A stretch of DNA of 64,000 bases from Citrobacter amalonaticus. Lineage in GTDB: Bacteria; Pseudomonadota; Gammaproteobacteria; Enterobacterales; Enterobacteriaceae. The stretch is taken from positions 992,001-1,056,000 of the forward strand of contig JARDVN010000001.1 of assembly GCA_028994555.1 (NCBI GenBank), given 5' to 3'. The notes beneath the pieces are model-generated. The model did not search any database. It saw nothing but the letters and a program-made list of their open reading frames with translations, and was not told the DNA's origin. The position numbers and the translations under genes were made by a program. Positions 1-16,261 of the stretch are shown here, piece by piece (within the stretch, counting starts at the first letter, position 1; each line of letters starts with the position of its first letter).

Positions 1-2182
<2,182 letters not shown>

Positions 2183-2202
2183 CGCCTTAATCGGAGGGTG
2201 AT

Positions 2203-2623
2203 ATGGCAATGACTTACCACCTGGATGTCGTCAGCGCAGAGCAACAAATGTTCTCTGGTCTGGTCGAGAAAATCCAGGTAACGGGTAGTGAAGGTGAACT
2301 GGGTATTTTCCCAGGGCACGCCCCACTGCTCACCGCCATTAAGCCTGGTATGATCCGCATCGTTAAACAGTTCGGTCATGAAGAGTTTATCTACCTGTCT
2401 GGCGGCATTCTTGAAGTGCAACCAGGCAGCGTGACCGTACTGGCTGATACCGCGATTCGCGGGCAGGATCTCGATGAAGCGAGAGCCCTGGAAGCGAAAC
2501 GTAAGGCTGAAGAGCACATTAAGAGCTCTCATGGTGACGTGGATTACGCTCAGGCATCTGCGGAACTGGCCAAAGCGATCGCAAAACTGCGCGTTATCGA
2601 GTTGACCAAAAAAAGCGATGTAA
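2203..2623 (+). CDS. atpC: ATP synthase F1 epsilon subunit, C-terminus altered by one extra A
   Basis: Epsilon is the stalk and inhibitory subunit of F1. The N-terminal beta-sandwich ([19 protein letters not shown]) and C-terminal helices ([21 protein letters not shown]) are complete. As written the frame ends KKSDVTPG at 2634. A run of seven A at 2608-2614 replaces the expected six; with six the protein ends KKAM at the TAA at 2621-2623 and has exactly the family length of 139 residues. The AGGGTGAT ribosome site precedes the start. Last gene of the atp operon; a terminator follows. Confidence 0.97.
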
Positions 2624-2641
2624 CACCGGGTTAAAAAACGA

Positions 2642-2673
2642 AAACCAGTCTGATTTCAGGCTGGTTTTTTTTT
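2642..2673 (+). terminator. Rho-independent terminator of the atp operon
   Basis: A near-perfect hairpin AACCAG-t-CTGA / TCAG-g-CTGGTT is followed by nine T, about 20 bases after the corrected atpC stop. Confidence 0.9.
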
Positions 2674-2936
2674 GCCTGTCATTGTTGTGCTCTTTACGTC
2701 ATCTTTCTTTTTGGATCAAAAAAAAGAGCAAAAACATTAGCCTGGCGCGTTAATCGCGATATCAGGTGACTTTTCAGAAGACAAAAGCCACATCAATGGA
2801 CGAAAATGTCTCTATCTTCGTAGAGGAAAACTCGCGATTGTGCGTTTTATCCTCTGCCCATTTCACGACGAAAAAAATGTAGTATTTTCAACGTGAAACG
2901 GTATAAATTCGTTCTCAAATTACAGTCAGGGCGCGT

Positions 2937-4307
2937 ATGTTGAATAAAGCGATGAGCGTAGTGATCCTTGCCGCAGGCAAAGGCACACGTATGTATTCCG
3001 ATCTTCCAAAAGTGCTGCATACCCTTGCCGGGAAATCGATGGTTCAGCATGTCATTGATGTAGCAAATGAATTAGGCTCATCTCAAGTGCATCTGGTCTA
3101 CGGGCACGGCGGCGATCTGCTTAAAGAAAGCCTGAAAGAAGAGAACCTGAACTGGGTTCTGCAGGCGGAGCAGTTGGGCACCGGCCACGCTATGCAGCAG
3201 GCTGCGCCATTCTTTGGCGATGATGAAGACATTTTAATGCTCTACGGCGATGTCCCGCTGATCTCTGTTGAAACCCTGACTCGCTTGCGTGAAGCCAAAC
3301 CCCAGGGCGGCATCGGTTTGCTGACCGTCGTGCTGGACGATCCAAGCGGTTATGGTCGTATCACGCGTGAAAACGGCAAAGTGACCGGCATTGTTGAGCA
3401 CAAAGATGCCAGCGACGAACAGCGCAGGATTCAGGAGATCAACACCGGGATCCTGATTGCCAATGGCGCGGACATGAAGCGCTGGCTGTCTAAACTGACC
3501 AATAACAACGCGCAGGGTGAATTCTACATCACCGACATTATTGCGATGGCGTACCAGGAAGGGCGTGAGATTGCGGCGGTACATCCGGCGCGTATTAGCG
3601 AAACCGAAGGGGTGAATAACCGTCTTCAGCTCTCCCGCCTGGAGCGTGTTTACCAGTCCGAGCAGGCAGAAAAACTGCTGCTGGCGGGCGTGATGCTGCG
3701 CGATCCGGCGCGTTTTGATCTGCGCGGTACGCTCGCTCACGGGCGAGATGTTGAAATTGATACTAACGTTATCATCGAAGGTCACGTCACGTTGGGCCAT
3801 CGCGTGAAGATTGGCGCGGGTTGCGTCATTAAAAACAGCGTTATTGGTGATGACTGTGAAATCAGCCCGTACAGCGTTGTGGAAGATGCCCATCTGGATG
3901 CGGCCTGCACCATCGGACCGTTTGCCCGTCTGCGCCCTGGTGCGGAGCTGATGGAAGGCGCTCACGTCGGTAACTTTGTTGAGATGAAGAAAGCGCGTCT
4001 TGGCAAAGGCTCAAAAGCCGGCCACCTGACCTATTTGGGCGATGCGGAAATTGGCGACAACGTGAACATTGGCGCAGGCACCATTACCTGCAACTACGAC
4101 GGCGCGAACAAGTTTAAAACCATTATTGGCGATGATGTGTTTGTTGGATCCGATACTCAGCTGGTGGCACCGGTAACCGTAGGCCATGGGGCAACCATCG
4201 CTGCCGGGACCACCGTCACCCGTAATGTTGCGGATAATGAACTGGTGATAAGTCGCGTGCCGCAGGTTAACAAGCAGGGCTGGAAACGGCCGGTGAAGAA
4301 AAAATAG
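2937..4307 (+). CDS. glmU: Bifunctional UDP-GlcNAc pyrophosphorylase / glucosamine-1-phosphate acetyltransferase
   Basis: Makes UDP-N-acetylglucosamine, the precursor of peptidoglycan and lipopolysaccharide, in the last two steps from glucosamine-1-phosphate. It has 456 residues, the standard length. The N-terminal nucleotidyltransferase signature LAAGKGTRM with the following LPKVLH is near residues 11-26; the C-terminal half (from about 230) carries the hexapeptide repeats of a left-handed beta helix, including the acetyl-CoA site region [13 protein letters not shown]. The 263 bases between the atp terminator and this gene are AT-rich and hold its promoter; I see no other gene there. glmS lies downstream, separated by a REP pair and an ERIC element. 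Confidence 0.98.
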   Translation: MLNKAMSVVILAAGKGTRMYSDLPKVLHTLAGKSMVQHVIDVANELGSSQVHLVYGHGGDLLKESLKEENLNWVLQAEQLGTGHAMQQAAPFFGDDEDILMLYGDVPLISVETLTRLREAKPQGGIGLLTVVLDDPSGYGRITRENGKVTGIVEHKDASDEQRRIQEINTGILIANGADMKRWLSKLTNNNAQGEFYITDIIAMAYQEGREIAAVHPARISETEGVNNRLQLSRLERVYQSEQAEKLLLAGVMLRDPARFDLRGTLAHGRDVEIDTNVIIEGHVTLGHRVKIGAGCVIKNSVIGDDCEISPYSVVEDAHLDAACTIGPFARLRPGAELMEGAHVGNFVEMKKARLGKGSKAGHLTYLGDAEIGDNVNIGAGTITCNYDGANKFKTIIGDDVFVGSDTQLVAPVTVGHGATIAAGTTVTRNVADNELVISRVPQVNKQGWKRPVKKK

Positions 4308-4315
4308 ATATTTTT

Positions 4316-4386
4316 GCCGGATGGCGCTTTCGCTTATCCGGCCTACGATTGAGTAGGCCTGATAAGGCGTAGCCGTCATCAGGCAA
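4316..4386. repeat. REP (BIME) pair
   Basis: Two inverted REP units (GCCGGATGGCGC..TTATCCGGCCTAC and GTAGGCCTGATAAGGCG..CATCAGGCA) lie directly after the glmU stop. In the glmUS transcript they would fold into stable stems that protect upstream RNA from 3' decay. Confidence 0.9.
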
Positions 4387-4482
4387 ACCCGGGAGAGGAG
4401 ATAAATATATATCTCCCCCCACAAGCAGTACCCATAAAAATAACCCCACTCTCTACAAGGCTCGGGGTGCCCGAAAGGGCGT

Positions 4483-4606
4483 TACCCAAAGGATTTCGCG
4501 TTGTGGCAAGGCGGCAAGCTTATGAGTCCATGGGAGCTTACTTAAGTAAGTGACCGTGGCGAGTACGAGAAGCCAACGCAGCCGCAGCGTGAAAGACGCA
4601 GGGTAA
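4483..4606. repeat. ERIC (intergenic repeat unit) element
   Basis: About 124 bases match the ERIC consensus across its whole length: the outer TTACCC..GGGTAA ends, the GGCAAGGCGGCAAG arm, and the centre GGAGCTTACTTAAGTAAGTGACC. It lies in the glmU-glmS spacer, so it would be in the leader of the glmS message where small-RNA control (GlmZ in E. coli) operates. Confidence 0.85.
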
Positions 4607-4661
4607 ATACAGGTCGAAAGACAACGACAGGCATAATGCCTTGATTCGGAAATAAAAAACT

Positions 4662-6491
4662 ATGTGTGGAATTGTTGGCGCTATCGCGCAACGTGATGTA
4701 GCTGAAATCCTTCTCGAAGGTTTACGTCGTCTGGAATACCGTGGTTACGACTCTGCGGGTCTGGCCGTGGTGGATGCAGAAGGTCATATGACCCGTCTGC
4801 GTCGTCTGGGTAAAGTACAGATGCTGTCTCAGGCTGCGGAAGAACATCCGCTGCACGGCGGCACTGGTATTGCTCATACTCGCTGGGCAACGCATGGCGA
4901 ACCTTCAGAAGCAAACGCGCATCCGCATGTTTCTGAACACATTGTGGTGGTGCATAACGGCATCATCGAAAACCATGAACCGCTGCGTGAAGAACTGAAA
5001 GCGCGTGGCTATACCTTCGTTTCAGAAACCGACACCGAAGTGATTGCTCACTTAGTGCACTGGGAGCTGAAACAGGGCGGTACACTGCGTGATGCCGTGC
5101 TGCGCGCCATCCCGCAACTGCGCGGCGCGTACGGTACGGTCATCATGGATACCCGTCATCCGGATACACTGCTGGCTGCGCGTTCAGGTAGCCCGCTGGT
5201 TATCGGCCTGGGGATGGGCGAAAACTTTATCGCCTCCGATCAGCTGGCGCTATTGCCGGTGACCCGTCGCTTTATCTTCCTGGAAGAAGGCGATATTGCA
5301 GAAGTCACCCGCCGTTCCGTCGCCATTTTTGATAAAACGGGCGCGGACGTGAAGCGTCAGGATATCGAATCTAATCTGCAATATGACGCGGGTGATAAAG
5401 GTATTTATCGCCACTACATGCAGAAAGAGATCTACGAACAGCCGAACGCGATTAAAAACACCCTGACCGGTCGCATCAGCCACGGCGAAGTGGATTTAAG
5501 CGAACTCGGACCAAAAGCTAATGAGCTGTTGTCTCAGGTTGAGCATATCCAGATCATCGCGTGTGGCACGTCCTACAACTCCGGGATGGTTTCTCGCTAC
5601 TGGTTTGAATCTTTGGCCGGCATTCCGTGCGACGTCGAAATCGCTTCTGAATTCCGCTACCGCAAATCAGCAGTACGCCGTAATAGCCTGATGATCACGC
5701 TGTCTCAGTCGGGTGAAACGGCGGATACGCTGGCAGGCCTGCGTTTGTCGAAAGAACTGGGCTATCTGGGATCTCTCGCCATCTGTAACGTTCCGGGCTC
5801 CTCTCTGGTACGTGAATCGGATCTGGCGATGATGACCAATGCCGGTACGGAAATCGGCGTGGCGTCGACGAAAGCCTTTACCACTCAGTTAACCGTTCTG
5901 CTCATGCTGGTGGCGAAACTGGCACGTCTGAAAGGTCTGGATGCGTCCATTGAGCATGACATCGTTCATGGCCTGCAGGCGCTGCCGAGCCGTATCGAGC
6001 AAATGCTCTCTCAGGACAAACGTATTGAAGCCCTGGCGGAAGATTTCTCTGACAAGCACCATGCCCTGTTCCTGGGCCGTGGCGATCAGTATCCCATTGC
6101 GCTGGAAGGTGCACTGAAGCTCAAAGAGATCTCCTACATCCACGCTGAAGCCTATGCGGCAGGTGAACTGAAACACGGCCCGCTGGCGCTGATTGATGCC
6201 GATATGCCGGTTATCGTTGTTGCGCCAAACAACGAACTGCTGGAAAAACTGAAGTCTAATATCGAAGAAGTACGCGCCCGTGGCGGTCAGCTGTATGTCT
6301 TCGCCGATCAGGACGCTGGTTTTGTCAGCAGCGACAACATGCACATCATTGAGATGCCGCATGTCGAAGAGGTGATTGCACCAATCTTCTATACCGTGCC
6401 GCTGCAACTGCTGGCTTATCACGTGGCGCTGATTAAAGGCACCGACGTGGATCAGCCGCGTAACCTGGCAAAATCGGTTACCGTCGAGTAA
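4662..6491 (+). CDS. glmS: Glutamine-fructose-6-phosphate aminotransferase
   Basis: Makes glucosamine-6-phosphate from fructose-6-phosphate and glutamine, the first committed step of amino-sugar synthesis. It has 609 residues, the usual length. Cys2 ([10 protein letters not shown]) is the glutaminase nucleophile after Met removal. Two SIS sugar-isomerase domains follow, with CGTSYNSG near 300 and SQSGETADT near 347 binding the sugar phosphate. The C-terminus LAKSVTVE is the conserved isomerase tail. The ribosome site is weak (TTCGGAAA), in keeping with known post-transcriptional control of this gene in E. coli. Confidence 0.99.
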   Translation: MCGIVGAIAQRDVAEILLEGLRRLEYRGYDSAGLAVVDAEGHMTRLRRLGKVQMLSQAAEEHPLHGGTGIAHTRWATHGEPSEANAHPHVSEHIVVVHNGIIENHEPLREELKARGYTFVSETDTEVIAHLVHWELKQGGTLRDAVLRAIPQLRGAYGTVIMDTRHPDTLLAARSGSPLVIGLGMGENFIASDQLALLPVTRRFIFLEEGDIAEVTRRSVAIFDKTGADVKRQDIESNLQYDAGDKGIYRHYMQKEIYEQPNAIKNTLTGRISHGEVDLSELGPKANELLSQVEHIQIIACGTSYNSGMVSRYWFESLAGIPCDVEIASEFRYRKSAVRRNSLMITLSQSGETADTLAGLRLSKELGYLGSLAICNVPGSSLVRESDLAMMTNAGTEIGVASTKAFTTQLTVLLMLVAKLARLKGLDASIEHDIVHGLQALPSRIEQMLSQDKRIEALAEDFSDKHHALFLGRGDQYPIALEGALKLKEISYIHAEAYAAGELKHGPLALIDADMPVIVVAPNNELLEKLKSNIEEVRARGGQLYVFADQDAGFVSSDNMHIIEMPHVEEVIAPIFYTVPLQLLAYHVALIKGTDVDQPRNLAKSVTVE

Positions 6492-6498
6492 AACGCTC

Positions 6499-6526
6499 AT
6501 GCCCTGCGAAAGCGGGGCATTTTTTT
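6499..6526 (+). terminator. Rho-independent terminator of glmUS
   Basis: ATGCCC..GGGGCAT hairpin with a GCGAAAGC loop region and a run of seven T, eight bases after the glmS stop. Confidence 0.9.
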
Positions 6527-6653
6527 CACCCCTGTGCTGTTTTTAATCAATTCTCCCGCCGTTTTAATGTGACAAATCTTCATCTTCAGCTACTTTTTTC
6601 AGTGTCACAAAAAGAAAATTTTCCTGAAAAGTTGTTGTCATATATCCAGTTAA

Positions 6654-7850
<1,197 letters not shown>

Positions 7851-7870
7851 CAGAATATCTTTGACGAATT

Positions 7871-7953
7871 GGCGGATGGCGCTACGCTTATCCGCCCTAC
7901 AGTTCCGCCTGTAGGCCCGCTTTGTAGGCCGGATAAGCGTAGCGCCATCCGGC
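7871..7953. repeat. REP (BIME) pair between pstS and pstC
   Basis: Two inverted REP units (GGCGGATGGCGCTACGCTTA and its mirror GGATAAGCGTAGCGCCATCC). Position after pstS fits a role in giving the binding protein more stable mRNA than the membrane genes. Confidence 0.9.
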
Positions 7954-7991
7954 ATGGGCAATTTCGTAAACGCGTTTAATGGAAAGAGTGA

Positions 7992-9845
<1,854 letters not shown>

Positions 9846-9853
9846 CACGACTT

Positions 9854-10728
<875 letters not shown>

Positions 10729-10742
10729 TTCAGGAGCGCGTA

Positions 10743-11468
10743 ATGGACAGTCTGAACCTTAATAAACATATTTCCGGCCAGTTCAACGCTGAACTGGAGA
10801 GCATCCGCACCCAGGTGATGACAATGGGCGGCATGGTTGAACAGCAGCTTTCTGATGCCATCACCGCGATGCACAATCAGGACAGCGAGCTGGCGAAACG
10901 CGTTATTGATGGCGATAAGCACGTCAACATGATGGAAGTGGCGATCGACGAAGCCTGCGTACGTATCATTGCCAAGCGCCAGCCGACGGCGAGCGACCTG
11001 CGTCTGGTGATGGCGATTATCAAAACCATTGCCGAGCTGGAGCGTATTGGTGATGTCGCAGATAAAATCTGCCGTACTGCGCTGGAGAAATTCTCCCAGC
11101 AGCATCAGCCACTGTTGGTGAGCCTGGAGTCACTGGGCCGCCATACCGTACAGATGTTGCACGATGTGCTGGATGCGTTTGCGCGTATGGATCTGGACGA
11201 AGCGGTGCGCATCTACCGCGAAGACAAGAAAGTCGACCAGGAATACGAAGGGATCGTGCGTCAGCTGATGACCTACATGATGGAAGATTCCCGCACCATT
11301 CCCAGCGTGTTAACCGCGTTGTTCTGCGCGCGCTCTATCGAGCGTATCGGCGACCGCTGCCAGAATATCTGCGAATACATCTTCTACTTCGTGAAAGGTC
11401 AGGATTTCCGTCACGTAGGTGGTGATGAACTGGATAAGCTGCTGGCGGGTAAAGATCCGAAAGAGTGA
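10743..11468 (+). CDS. phoU: Phosphate signalling regulator PhoU
   Basis: Links Pst transporter activity to the PhoR kinase, repressing the Pho regulon when phosphate is plentiful. It has 241 residues in two similar three-helix halves, each with the metal-binding E(R)IGD motif: [11 protein letters not shown] near 105 and [13 protein letters not shown] near 205. The ATG at 10743 follows AGGAGCG; an upstream in-frame extension to 10725 lies inside pstB and is not used. Confidence 0.98.
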   Translation: MDSLNLNKHISGQFNAELESIRTQVMTMGGMVEQQLSDAITAMHNQDSELAKRVIDGDKHVNMMEVAIDEACVRIIAKRQPTASDLRLVMAIIKTIAELERIGDVADKICRTALEKFSQQHQPLLVSLESLGRHTVQMLHDVLDAFARMDLDEAVRIYREDKKVDQEYEGIVRQLMTYMMEDSRTIPSVLTALFCARSIERIGDRCQNICEYIFYFVKGQDFRHVGGDELDKLLAGKDPKE

Positions 11469-11475
11469 TGTTTGT

Positions 11476-11578
11476 GGCGGGTGGCGCTAACGCTTACCCG
11501 CCCTACGTGCTCTGTAGGCCGGATAAGCGTTAGCGCCATCCGGCAATTGCCCGGTGGCGCAAGCTTACCGGGCCTACA
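11476..11578. repeat. Triple REP (BIME) cluster
   Basis: Three REP units in alternating orientation between the convergent ends of phoU and yieH: GGCGGGTGGCGCTAACGC, GTAGGCCGGATAAGCGTTAGCGCC and CCGGTGGCGCAAGCTTACC. Confidence 0.88.
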
Positions 11579-11583
11579 AAACA

Positions 11584-12249
11584 TTACCGGGTAATATTCC
11601 AGCCCCGCGCCTTCCACAACGCCGGCAACTGCGCCAGATCGGTAAACGTCGTCACTTTGGGATGTTTGATAGGCTTGTTATGCGGATCGGCACAGAAGTA
11701 GAACACTTCCATTCCCGCCTCAATACCTGACTGTGCGCCCGCGGACGAGTCATCCACCAGAATACAGTTTTCAACATTCACGCTCATCGCTTTCGCCGCA
11801 TGGAACATCAGTGCCGGATCGGGCTTCCAGCGTTGGATATCGTAGCCGCTGTACAGTTTATCCGGGAAATGATGCAGCATGCCCAGCTTACCCAGCGAGT
11901 GCTGCATTTTGCTGACCGGGCCGTTAGAGACCACGCACATCGGCACCGTCATGCTGTCCAGCAGCGCATTTGCTCCGGGGATCACTTCCAGTTCCGAGTC
12001 GAACAGGCGTGCGACCTCGGCGCGGTAGACGGTTTCCAGGTCGGCTTTCGCCAACGCAACCCCATGTTCTTCACTGATGATATCAATGATTTCATAGAGT
12101 TTGACGCCCTTAAAGCGTTTGAAAATTTCGTCGAGATCGAGAGTGATACCAAATTCCTGGAACATCGCGACATACGCACGGGCACAGATGACTTCACTGT
12201 CGACCAGCGTACCGTCACAGTCAAAAAATACCGCTTCAATTCCGGACAT
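11584..12249 (-). CDS. yieH: HAD-family sugar-phosphate phosphatase
   Basis: Cytosolic phosphatase of the haloacid dehalogenase superfamily; the E. coli orthologue, also 221 residues, prefers 6-phosphogluconate. Motif I is FFDCDGTLVDSE near residue 8 (nucleophile and acid Asp), motif II is VVSNGPVSKMQ near 108, Lys in RWKPDPALMF is motif III and the acidic pair is ILVDDSSAGAQSG near 167. The cap domain lies between motifs I and II. Transcribed divergently from adeP. Confidence 0.95.
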   Translation of the reverse strand: MSGIEAVFFDCDGTLVDSEVICARAYVAMFQEFGITLDLDEIFKRFKGVKLYEIIDIISEEHGVALAKADLETVYRAEVARLFDSELEVIPGANALLDSMTVPMCVVSNGPVSKMQHSLGKLGMLHHFPDKLYSGYDIQRWKPDPALMFHAAKAMSVNVENCILVDDSSAGAQSGIEAGMEVFYFCADPHNKPIKHPKVTTFTDLAQLPALWKARGWNITR

Positions 12250-12298
12250 GCCTTTCCCTTTTAACTGGTTTAACGTTTACGTACTGCACGATCGTGAA

Positions 12299-12314
12299 AC
12301 GCAATCGTTGCCGT
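12299..12314 (+). promoter_or_regulatory. Possible PurR operator upstream of adeP
   Basis: ACGCAATCGTTGCCGT matches the PurR palindrome (ACGCAAACGTTTGCGT) at most positions and lies about 100 bases upstream of a purine permease gene. The match is imperfect in the right half, so this is only likely. Confidence 0.45.
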
Positions 12315-12416
12315 ATAAGCAAATTCAATGAAAAAAACCTCTCACAATCGCCCCCCTATTGTCGCATTTTGGTATAGGATAGCGACGAATTTTCCCTCCT
12401 TGTTCGGAAATTGATA

Positions 12417-13760
12417 ATGAGTCAACAACACACAACCCAGACGTCTGGTCAGGGTATGCTGGAACGCGTGTTTAAACTGCGCGAACATGGCACGACGGCT
12501 CGCACCGAAGTGATCGCCGGTTTCACCACTTTCCTGACGATGGTGTACATCGTTTTTGTGAACCCACAAATTTTGGGCGTTGCTGGCATGGACACCAGCG
12601 CCGTCTTCGTCACCACCTGTTTGATTGCCGCCTTTGGCAGCATCCTGATGGGGCTGTTCGCTAACCTGCCGGTGGCGCTGGCACCTGCGATGGGGCTGAA
12701 TGCCTTTTTTTGCTTTTGTGGTCGTTGGCGCGATGGGCCTGTCGTGGCAGGTCGGTATGGGGGGCGATTTTCTGGGGTGCGGTCGGTCTGCTGTTGCTGA
12801 CCATTTTCCGCGTGCGTTACTGGATGATTGCCAATATCCCGGTCAGTCTGCGCGTGGGGATCACCAGCGGTATCGGTTTATTCATCGGTATGATGGGGCT
12901 GAAAAACGCGGGCGTAATCGTCGCAAACCCGGAAACGCTGGTCAGCATTGGTAATCTGACCTCCCACAGCGTGCTGCTGGGTGTGCTCGGTTTCTTCATC
13001 ATCGCGATTCTGGCATCACGTAACATTCATGCTGCCGTACTGGTGTCGATTATCGTCACCACGCTGCTGGGCTGGATGCTGGGTGATGTGCAATACAACG
13101 GCATTGTCTCTGCGCCACCGAGCGTGTCATCGGTGATTGGTCATGTCGATCTGGCCGGGTCGTTTAACATCGGGCTGGCAGGCGTGATTTTCTCCTTCAT
13201 GCTGGTTAACCTGTTTGACTCTTCAGGCACACTGATCGGCGTGACTGACAAAGCCGGTCTGGCGGATGAAAAAGGGAAATTCCCACGCATGAAGCAGGCG
13301 CTGTATGTTGATAGCGTCTCCTCTGTGACCGGGGCATTTATCGGTACCTCTTCCGTCACCGCGTATATTGAGTCCTCTTCCGGCGTTTCTGTCGGGGGGG
13401 GGGCGCACCGGCCTGACCGCAGTGGTCGTGGGTCTGCTGTTCCTGCTGGTGATCTTCCTGTCGCCGCTGGCGGGGATGGTGCCGGGCTATGCGGCCGCTG
13501 GTGCGTTGATTTACGTCGGCGTGTTAATGACTTCCAGTCTGGCGCGCGTGAAGTGGGACGACCTCACCGAATCCGTACCGGCGTTTATCACCGCCGTGAT
13601 GATGCCATTCAGCTTCTCGATTACTGAAGGGATCGCGCTGGGCTTTATCTCTTATTGCGTGATGAAGATTGGTACAGGTCGTGTACGTGATCTCAGCCCG
13701 TGCGTGGTGGTTGTCGCGCTGCTGTTTGTATTGAAGATTGTGTTTATCGACGCGCACTAA
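12417..13760 (+). CDS. adeP: Adenine permease, three homopolymer frameshifts
   Basis: Proton-driven purine importer of the NCS2/AzgA family in the inner membrane. Sequence similarity runs through four reading frames: MSQQHTTQTSGQG to 12705, then FFAFVVVGAMGLSWQVGMG to about 12760, then AIFWGAVGLLLL to about 13395, then RTGLTAVVVGLLF to the stop. The breaks are seven T at 12705-12711 (six expected), six G at 12759-12764 (five expected) and ten G at 13394-13403 (six expected). Removing these six bases gives 1338 bases, exactly the 445 residues of the family. About a dozen hydrophobic segments are visible. Confidence 0.95.
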
Positions 13761-13772
13761 TTTCTTGCCGTC

Positions 13773-13823
13773 GCCGGATGACGCTGCGCTTATCCGGCCT
13801 ACGAATCACGATCGTAGGCCGGT
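13773..13823. repeat. REP pair between adeP and chrR
   Basis: GCCGGATGACGCTGCGCTTATCC and the partial inverse GTAGGCCGG lie between convergent genes. Confidence 0.8.
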
Positions 13824-13828
13824 TGATT

Positions 13829-14395
13829 TTACGCCTTCACGCGCTGGATGTAGTCGCCAAACGCGGTGAGCTGGCCGGTCAGATGATCCAGCGTACTCTG
13901 GTCAATCACTTCACCCGTCTGCGGGTCTACTTTGTTCTGAATTACGCCGCCCATAAATTCCGGCTTGTTCATCACCATTGCGTCCAGGAACACCAGAATC
14001 TGGCGCAGATGATACTGGCAACGTGCGCCGCCAATGGCGCCCATCGAACTGGTCTGGATAAGCACCGGTTTGCCGGCAAGCGGCTGATCGGGCAGGCGCG
14101 ACAGCCAGTCGATGGCATTCTTCAGGCCACCCGGCACCGAGTAGTTATATTCCGGCGTAACGATAATCACTCCATCAGCCTGGCGGATCTGTTCAGCCAG
14201 CGCGTCGACGCTTGCCGGAAAACCCTCTTCCTGTTGCACGTCGGCATCGTAGAGCGGGATATCACCGATAGACGGTAACGCACTCACTTCCATACCCGCC
14301 GGGGCGATTTTCGGCAGCGTACGGGCAACCATACCGTTAAACGAACCTTTGCGCAGGCTTCCCAGTAGCGTAACAACCTTCAACGTTTCAGACAT
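13829..14395 (-). CDS. chrR: NAD(P)H-dependent FMN quinone/chromate reductase
   Basis: Flavodoxin-like fold reductase (YieF/ChrR) of 188 residues that reduces quinones and chromate and helps against oxidative stress. The FMN phosphate loop is LLGSLRKGSFNGM near residue 11; PEYNYSVPGGLKNAIDWLSR near 82 is the family signature that contacts the flavin ring. Lies ten bases downstream of yieE on the same strand, as in E. coli. Confidence 0.95.
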   Translation of the reverse strand: MSETLKVVTLLGSLRKGSFNGMVARTLPKIAPAGMEVSALPSIGDIPLYDADVQQEEGFPASVDALAEQIRQADGVIIVTPEYNYSVPGGLKNAIDWLSRLPDQPLAGKPVLIQTSSMGAIGGARCQYHLRQILVFLDAMVMNKPEFMGGVIQNKVDPQTGEVIDQSTLDHLTGQLTAFGDYIQRVKA

Positions 14396-14405
14396 GGTAA
14401 CTCCA

Positions 14406-15155
14406 TCAGTTATGCGTATAAGACGTCGCGGCAGATAATGGCGCGAATCGCATCAGACGACCCGTTGGCGCATTCGCGCGGGTCTGGATATCAGGCAGGC
14501 TTTTCCAGCCCTGCTTACCATCAAACTCCCAAAGCTGAAGTTTTTCAATGGCCGGCGTAACCGCAACTGACCATACCAGCAGATCTTCTGCGTCACAGAT
14601 AGCCTCAATTTGAGCAACATGTGCGCATTTCAGTCGCCCGGCGCCCGGCAGAAGCTGGAGTTCGCGAGGATCGTCATTGCGCACGTCGCCCGTCAGTTTC
14701 AGCACGCTCTGACGTAAAGTGATCATCTGCGCACGCGCTTCGTCCGGATCGTTTTGCTTGCTGATCCACAGACTTTCGTTGCTGGAAAAGGTCGGGCTTT
14801 CGACGGAATGGGGGCTGATAAATCCTCGGGTAGCGCGCTGGAGTTCCATATCCAGTCCGCATTCCCCTTCGGTTGTCAACGTTATACCGACCATATTCCC
14901 CGCATAGGCGATGGAAAAGCTGGGCAAATTTTTATCGCGAAATGCCGGTTTACCTTTGGCTTTGTAGACAATTTCCGGCAACTCGAGCGTGCCATACAGC
15001 ATAAACATCAGCTCGGCGAGAAGCCCGCGGGATGCCAGAAAGCGGGTCTGGCGATGTGAGGGTAAACTCCGTGCTTCAAGGTGGCAGGATGACGGAAGAC
15101 GTATCGAAATCAGGTGTCCCTCCGTCAGGATCCCTCTGGCAAAATGGGTCGCCAT
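14406..15155 (-). CDS. yieE: Phosphopantetheinyl transferase-like protein YieE
   Basis: Predicted 4'-phosphopantetheinyl transferase of 249 residues, which would attach the prosthetic arm to a carrier protein; its target is not known to me. The GLDMELQRATRG segment near 125 and NESLWISKQNDPNEAR-like SLWISKQNDPDEARA near 150 resemble the Mg-binding D-x-E and W-x-x-K motifs of the Sfp/EntD family. The start at 15155 (MATHFARGIL) gives the E. coli length; the frame is open four codons further up. Confidence 0.9.
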   Translation of the reverse strand: MATHFARGILTEGHLISIRLPSSCHLEARSLPSHRQTRFLASRGLLAELMFMLYGTLELPEIVYKAKGKPAFRDKNLPSFSIAYAGNMVGITLTTEGECGLDMELQRATRGFISPHSVESPTFSSNESLWISKQNDPDEARAQMITLRQSVLKLTGDVRNDDPRELQLLPGAGRLKCAHVAQIEAICDAEDLLVWSVAVTPAIEKLQLWEFDGKQGWKSLPDIQTRANAPTGRLMRFAPLSAATSYTHN

Positions 15156-15301
15156 TTTTCTCTCCATGATTAATGGTCGTTAATAATGACGAGAGTAGCA
15201 TTTACTCGGTTTATAGACAGATACAATCGCCTAAAAGTACGACTGAATCAGCCTCCCTTACGCGCATTTACATTTCCTGGCCCGGATTGGCTGTTTTTGC
15301 G

Positions 15302-16261
15302 TCAGGAGAGGTCCCTATACAGGGATTTGATGGTCTCCCTTAACCAGGCGATTTTCGGGTTATGGCTGTTGCGCTTGTGCCAGAGCAGGGTAAAAGGCAC
15401 CAACAGTTTTTCCCGCTGTGTGGCATCAAACGGCAGAGGTCGGGCGACAAGGGGAAGCTGGTGAAGTTGGTTATAGCGATGACAATAGCGTGGAGCGGTT
15501 GCCAGAAGCGCGTGTTCCGGTTGCGCAGCCATAAACAGGGACTGCTCGAACCCAGGCAGACTCATCGCGATATTGCGCTTGAGACCCATCTCCTGCAGCA
15601 CATCGTCCAGCGCCCAGGTATCGCTCTTTTCCCAACAAATGCTGATATGTGGGTAGCGCAGAAACGTTTCCAGATTCCACTCTTCCTGTAGCGCCGGATG
15701 ATCTTCACGCAGCCAGACCCACGGCATGTCACTAAAAAGCACCTCAAAATCTATCGACAGCGGCAGCAGGCTCAATAATTCTCGTGAACGCGGGTGGCTC
15801 TCGCGCCCGGTAAACCCGATATCCACTTCACCGCGGGTGATGGCATCCAGCGAGTCGTAATCCCAGTTACGCACTTTGATAGTCGCCTGCGGGTCGCGTT
15901 GATAGATCTTCTGCGACAGCGCATTGAATATGATCATCATCAGCGGAGATTCGGCAACCAGTTCAAATTTCAGGCCGCGTGGCGTCTCATGATGTGGCTT
16001 ATCCAGCAGCTGATGGCCCATCTGCATCCAGTCCGCCAGATTCTGCTCCATACTGAGCATCAGTGGCGTTGGCGACAGGCCGAGCGGCGTGTTAACGAAC
16101 AGCGGGTCGTCAAACCACACTCTGAGCTTCGACAGCGACTTGCTCACCGCAGAAGGCGTGACGTTCATCCGCTTCGCTGTTTTGGTAACGCTGCGCTCCT
16201 GCATAAGTAGCTGCAGGCATAACATCAAATTAAGATCGAGACGGGTGATGGATTTCTTCAT
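15302..16261 (-). CDS. yidZ: LysR-family transcriptional regulator YidZ
   Basis: DNA-binding regulator of 319 residues. An N-terminal winged helix-turn-helix ([20 protein letters not shown], residues about 24-43) is followed by the two-lobed effector domain. In E. coli the orthologue has been linked to anaerobic nitric-oxide protection. The ATG at 16261 ([11 protein letters not shown]) gives the family length; it overlaps the 3' end of mdtL by 32 bases, so the two are probably cotranscribed. Confidence 0.93.
   Translation of the reverse strand: MKKSITRLDLNLMLCLQLLMQERSVTKTAKRMNVTPSAVSKSLSKLRVWFDDPLFVNTPLGLSPTPLMLSMEQNLADWMQMGHQLLDKPHHETPRGLKFELVAESPLMMIIFNALSQKIYQRDPQATIKVRNWDYDSLDAITRGEVDIGFTGRESHPRSRELLSLLPLSIDFEVLFSDMPWVWLREDHPALQEEWNLETFLRYPHISICWEKSDTWALDDVLQEMGLKRNIAMSLPGFEQSLFMAAQPEHALLATAPRYCHRYNQLHQLPLVARPLPFDATQREKLLVPFTLLWHKRNSHNPKIAWLRETIKSLYRDLS

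Noticed and set aside
12417..13760. Phase-variable contingency locus based on the G10 run
   Set aside because: Two more homopolymer shifts in the same gene and the same type of shift in 16 other genes, including essential ones, make a shared technical cause far more likely.
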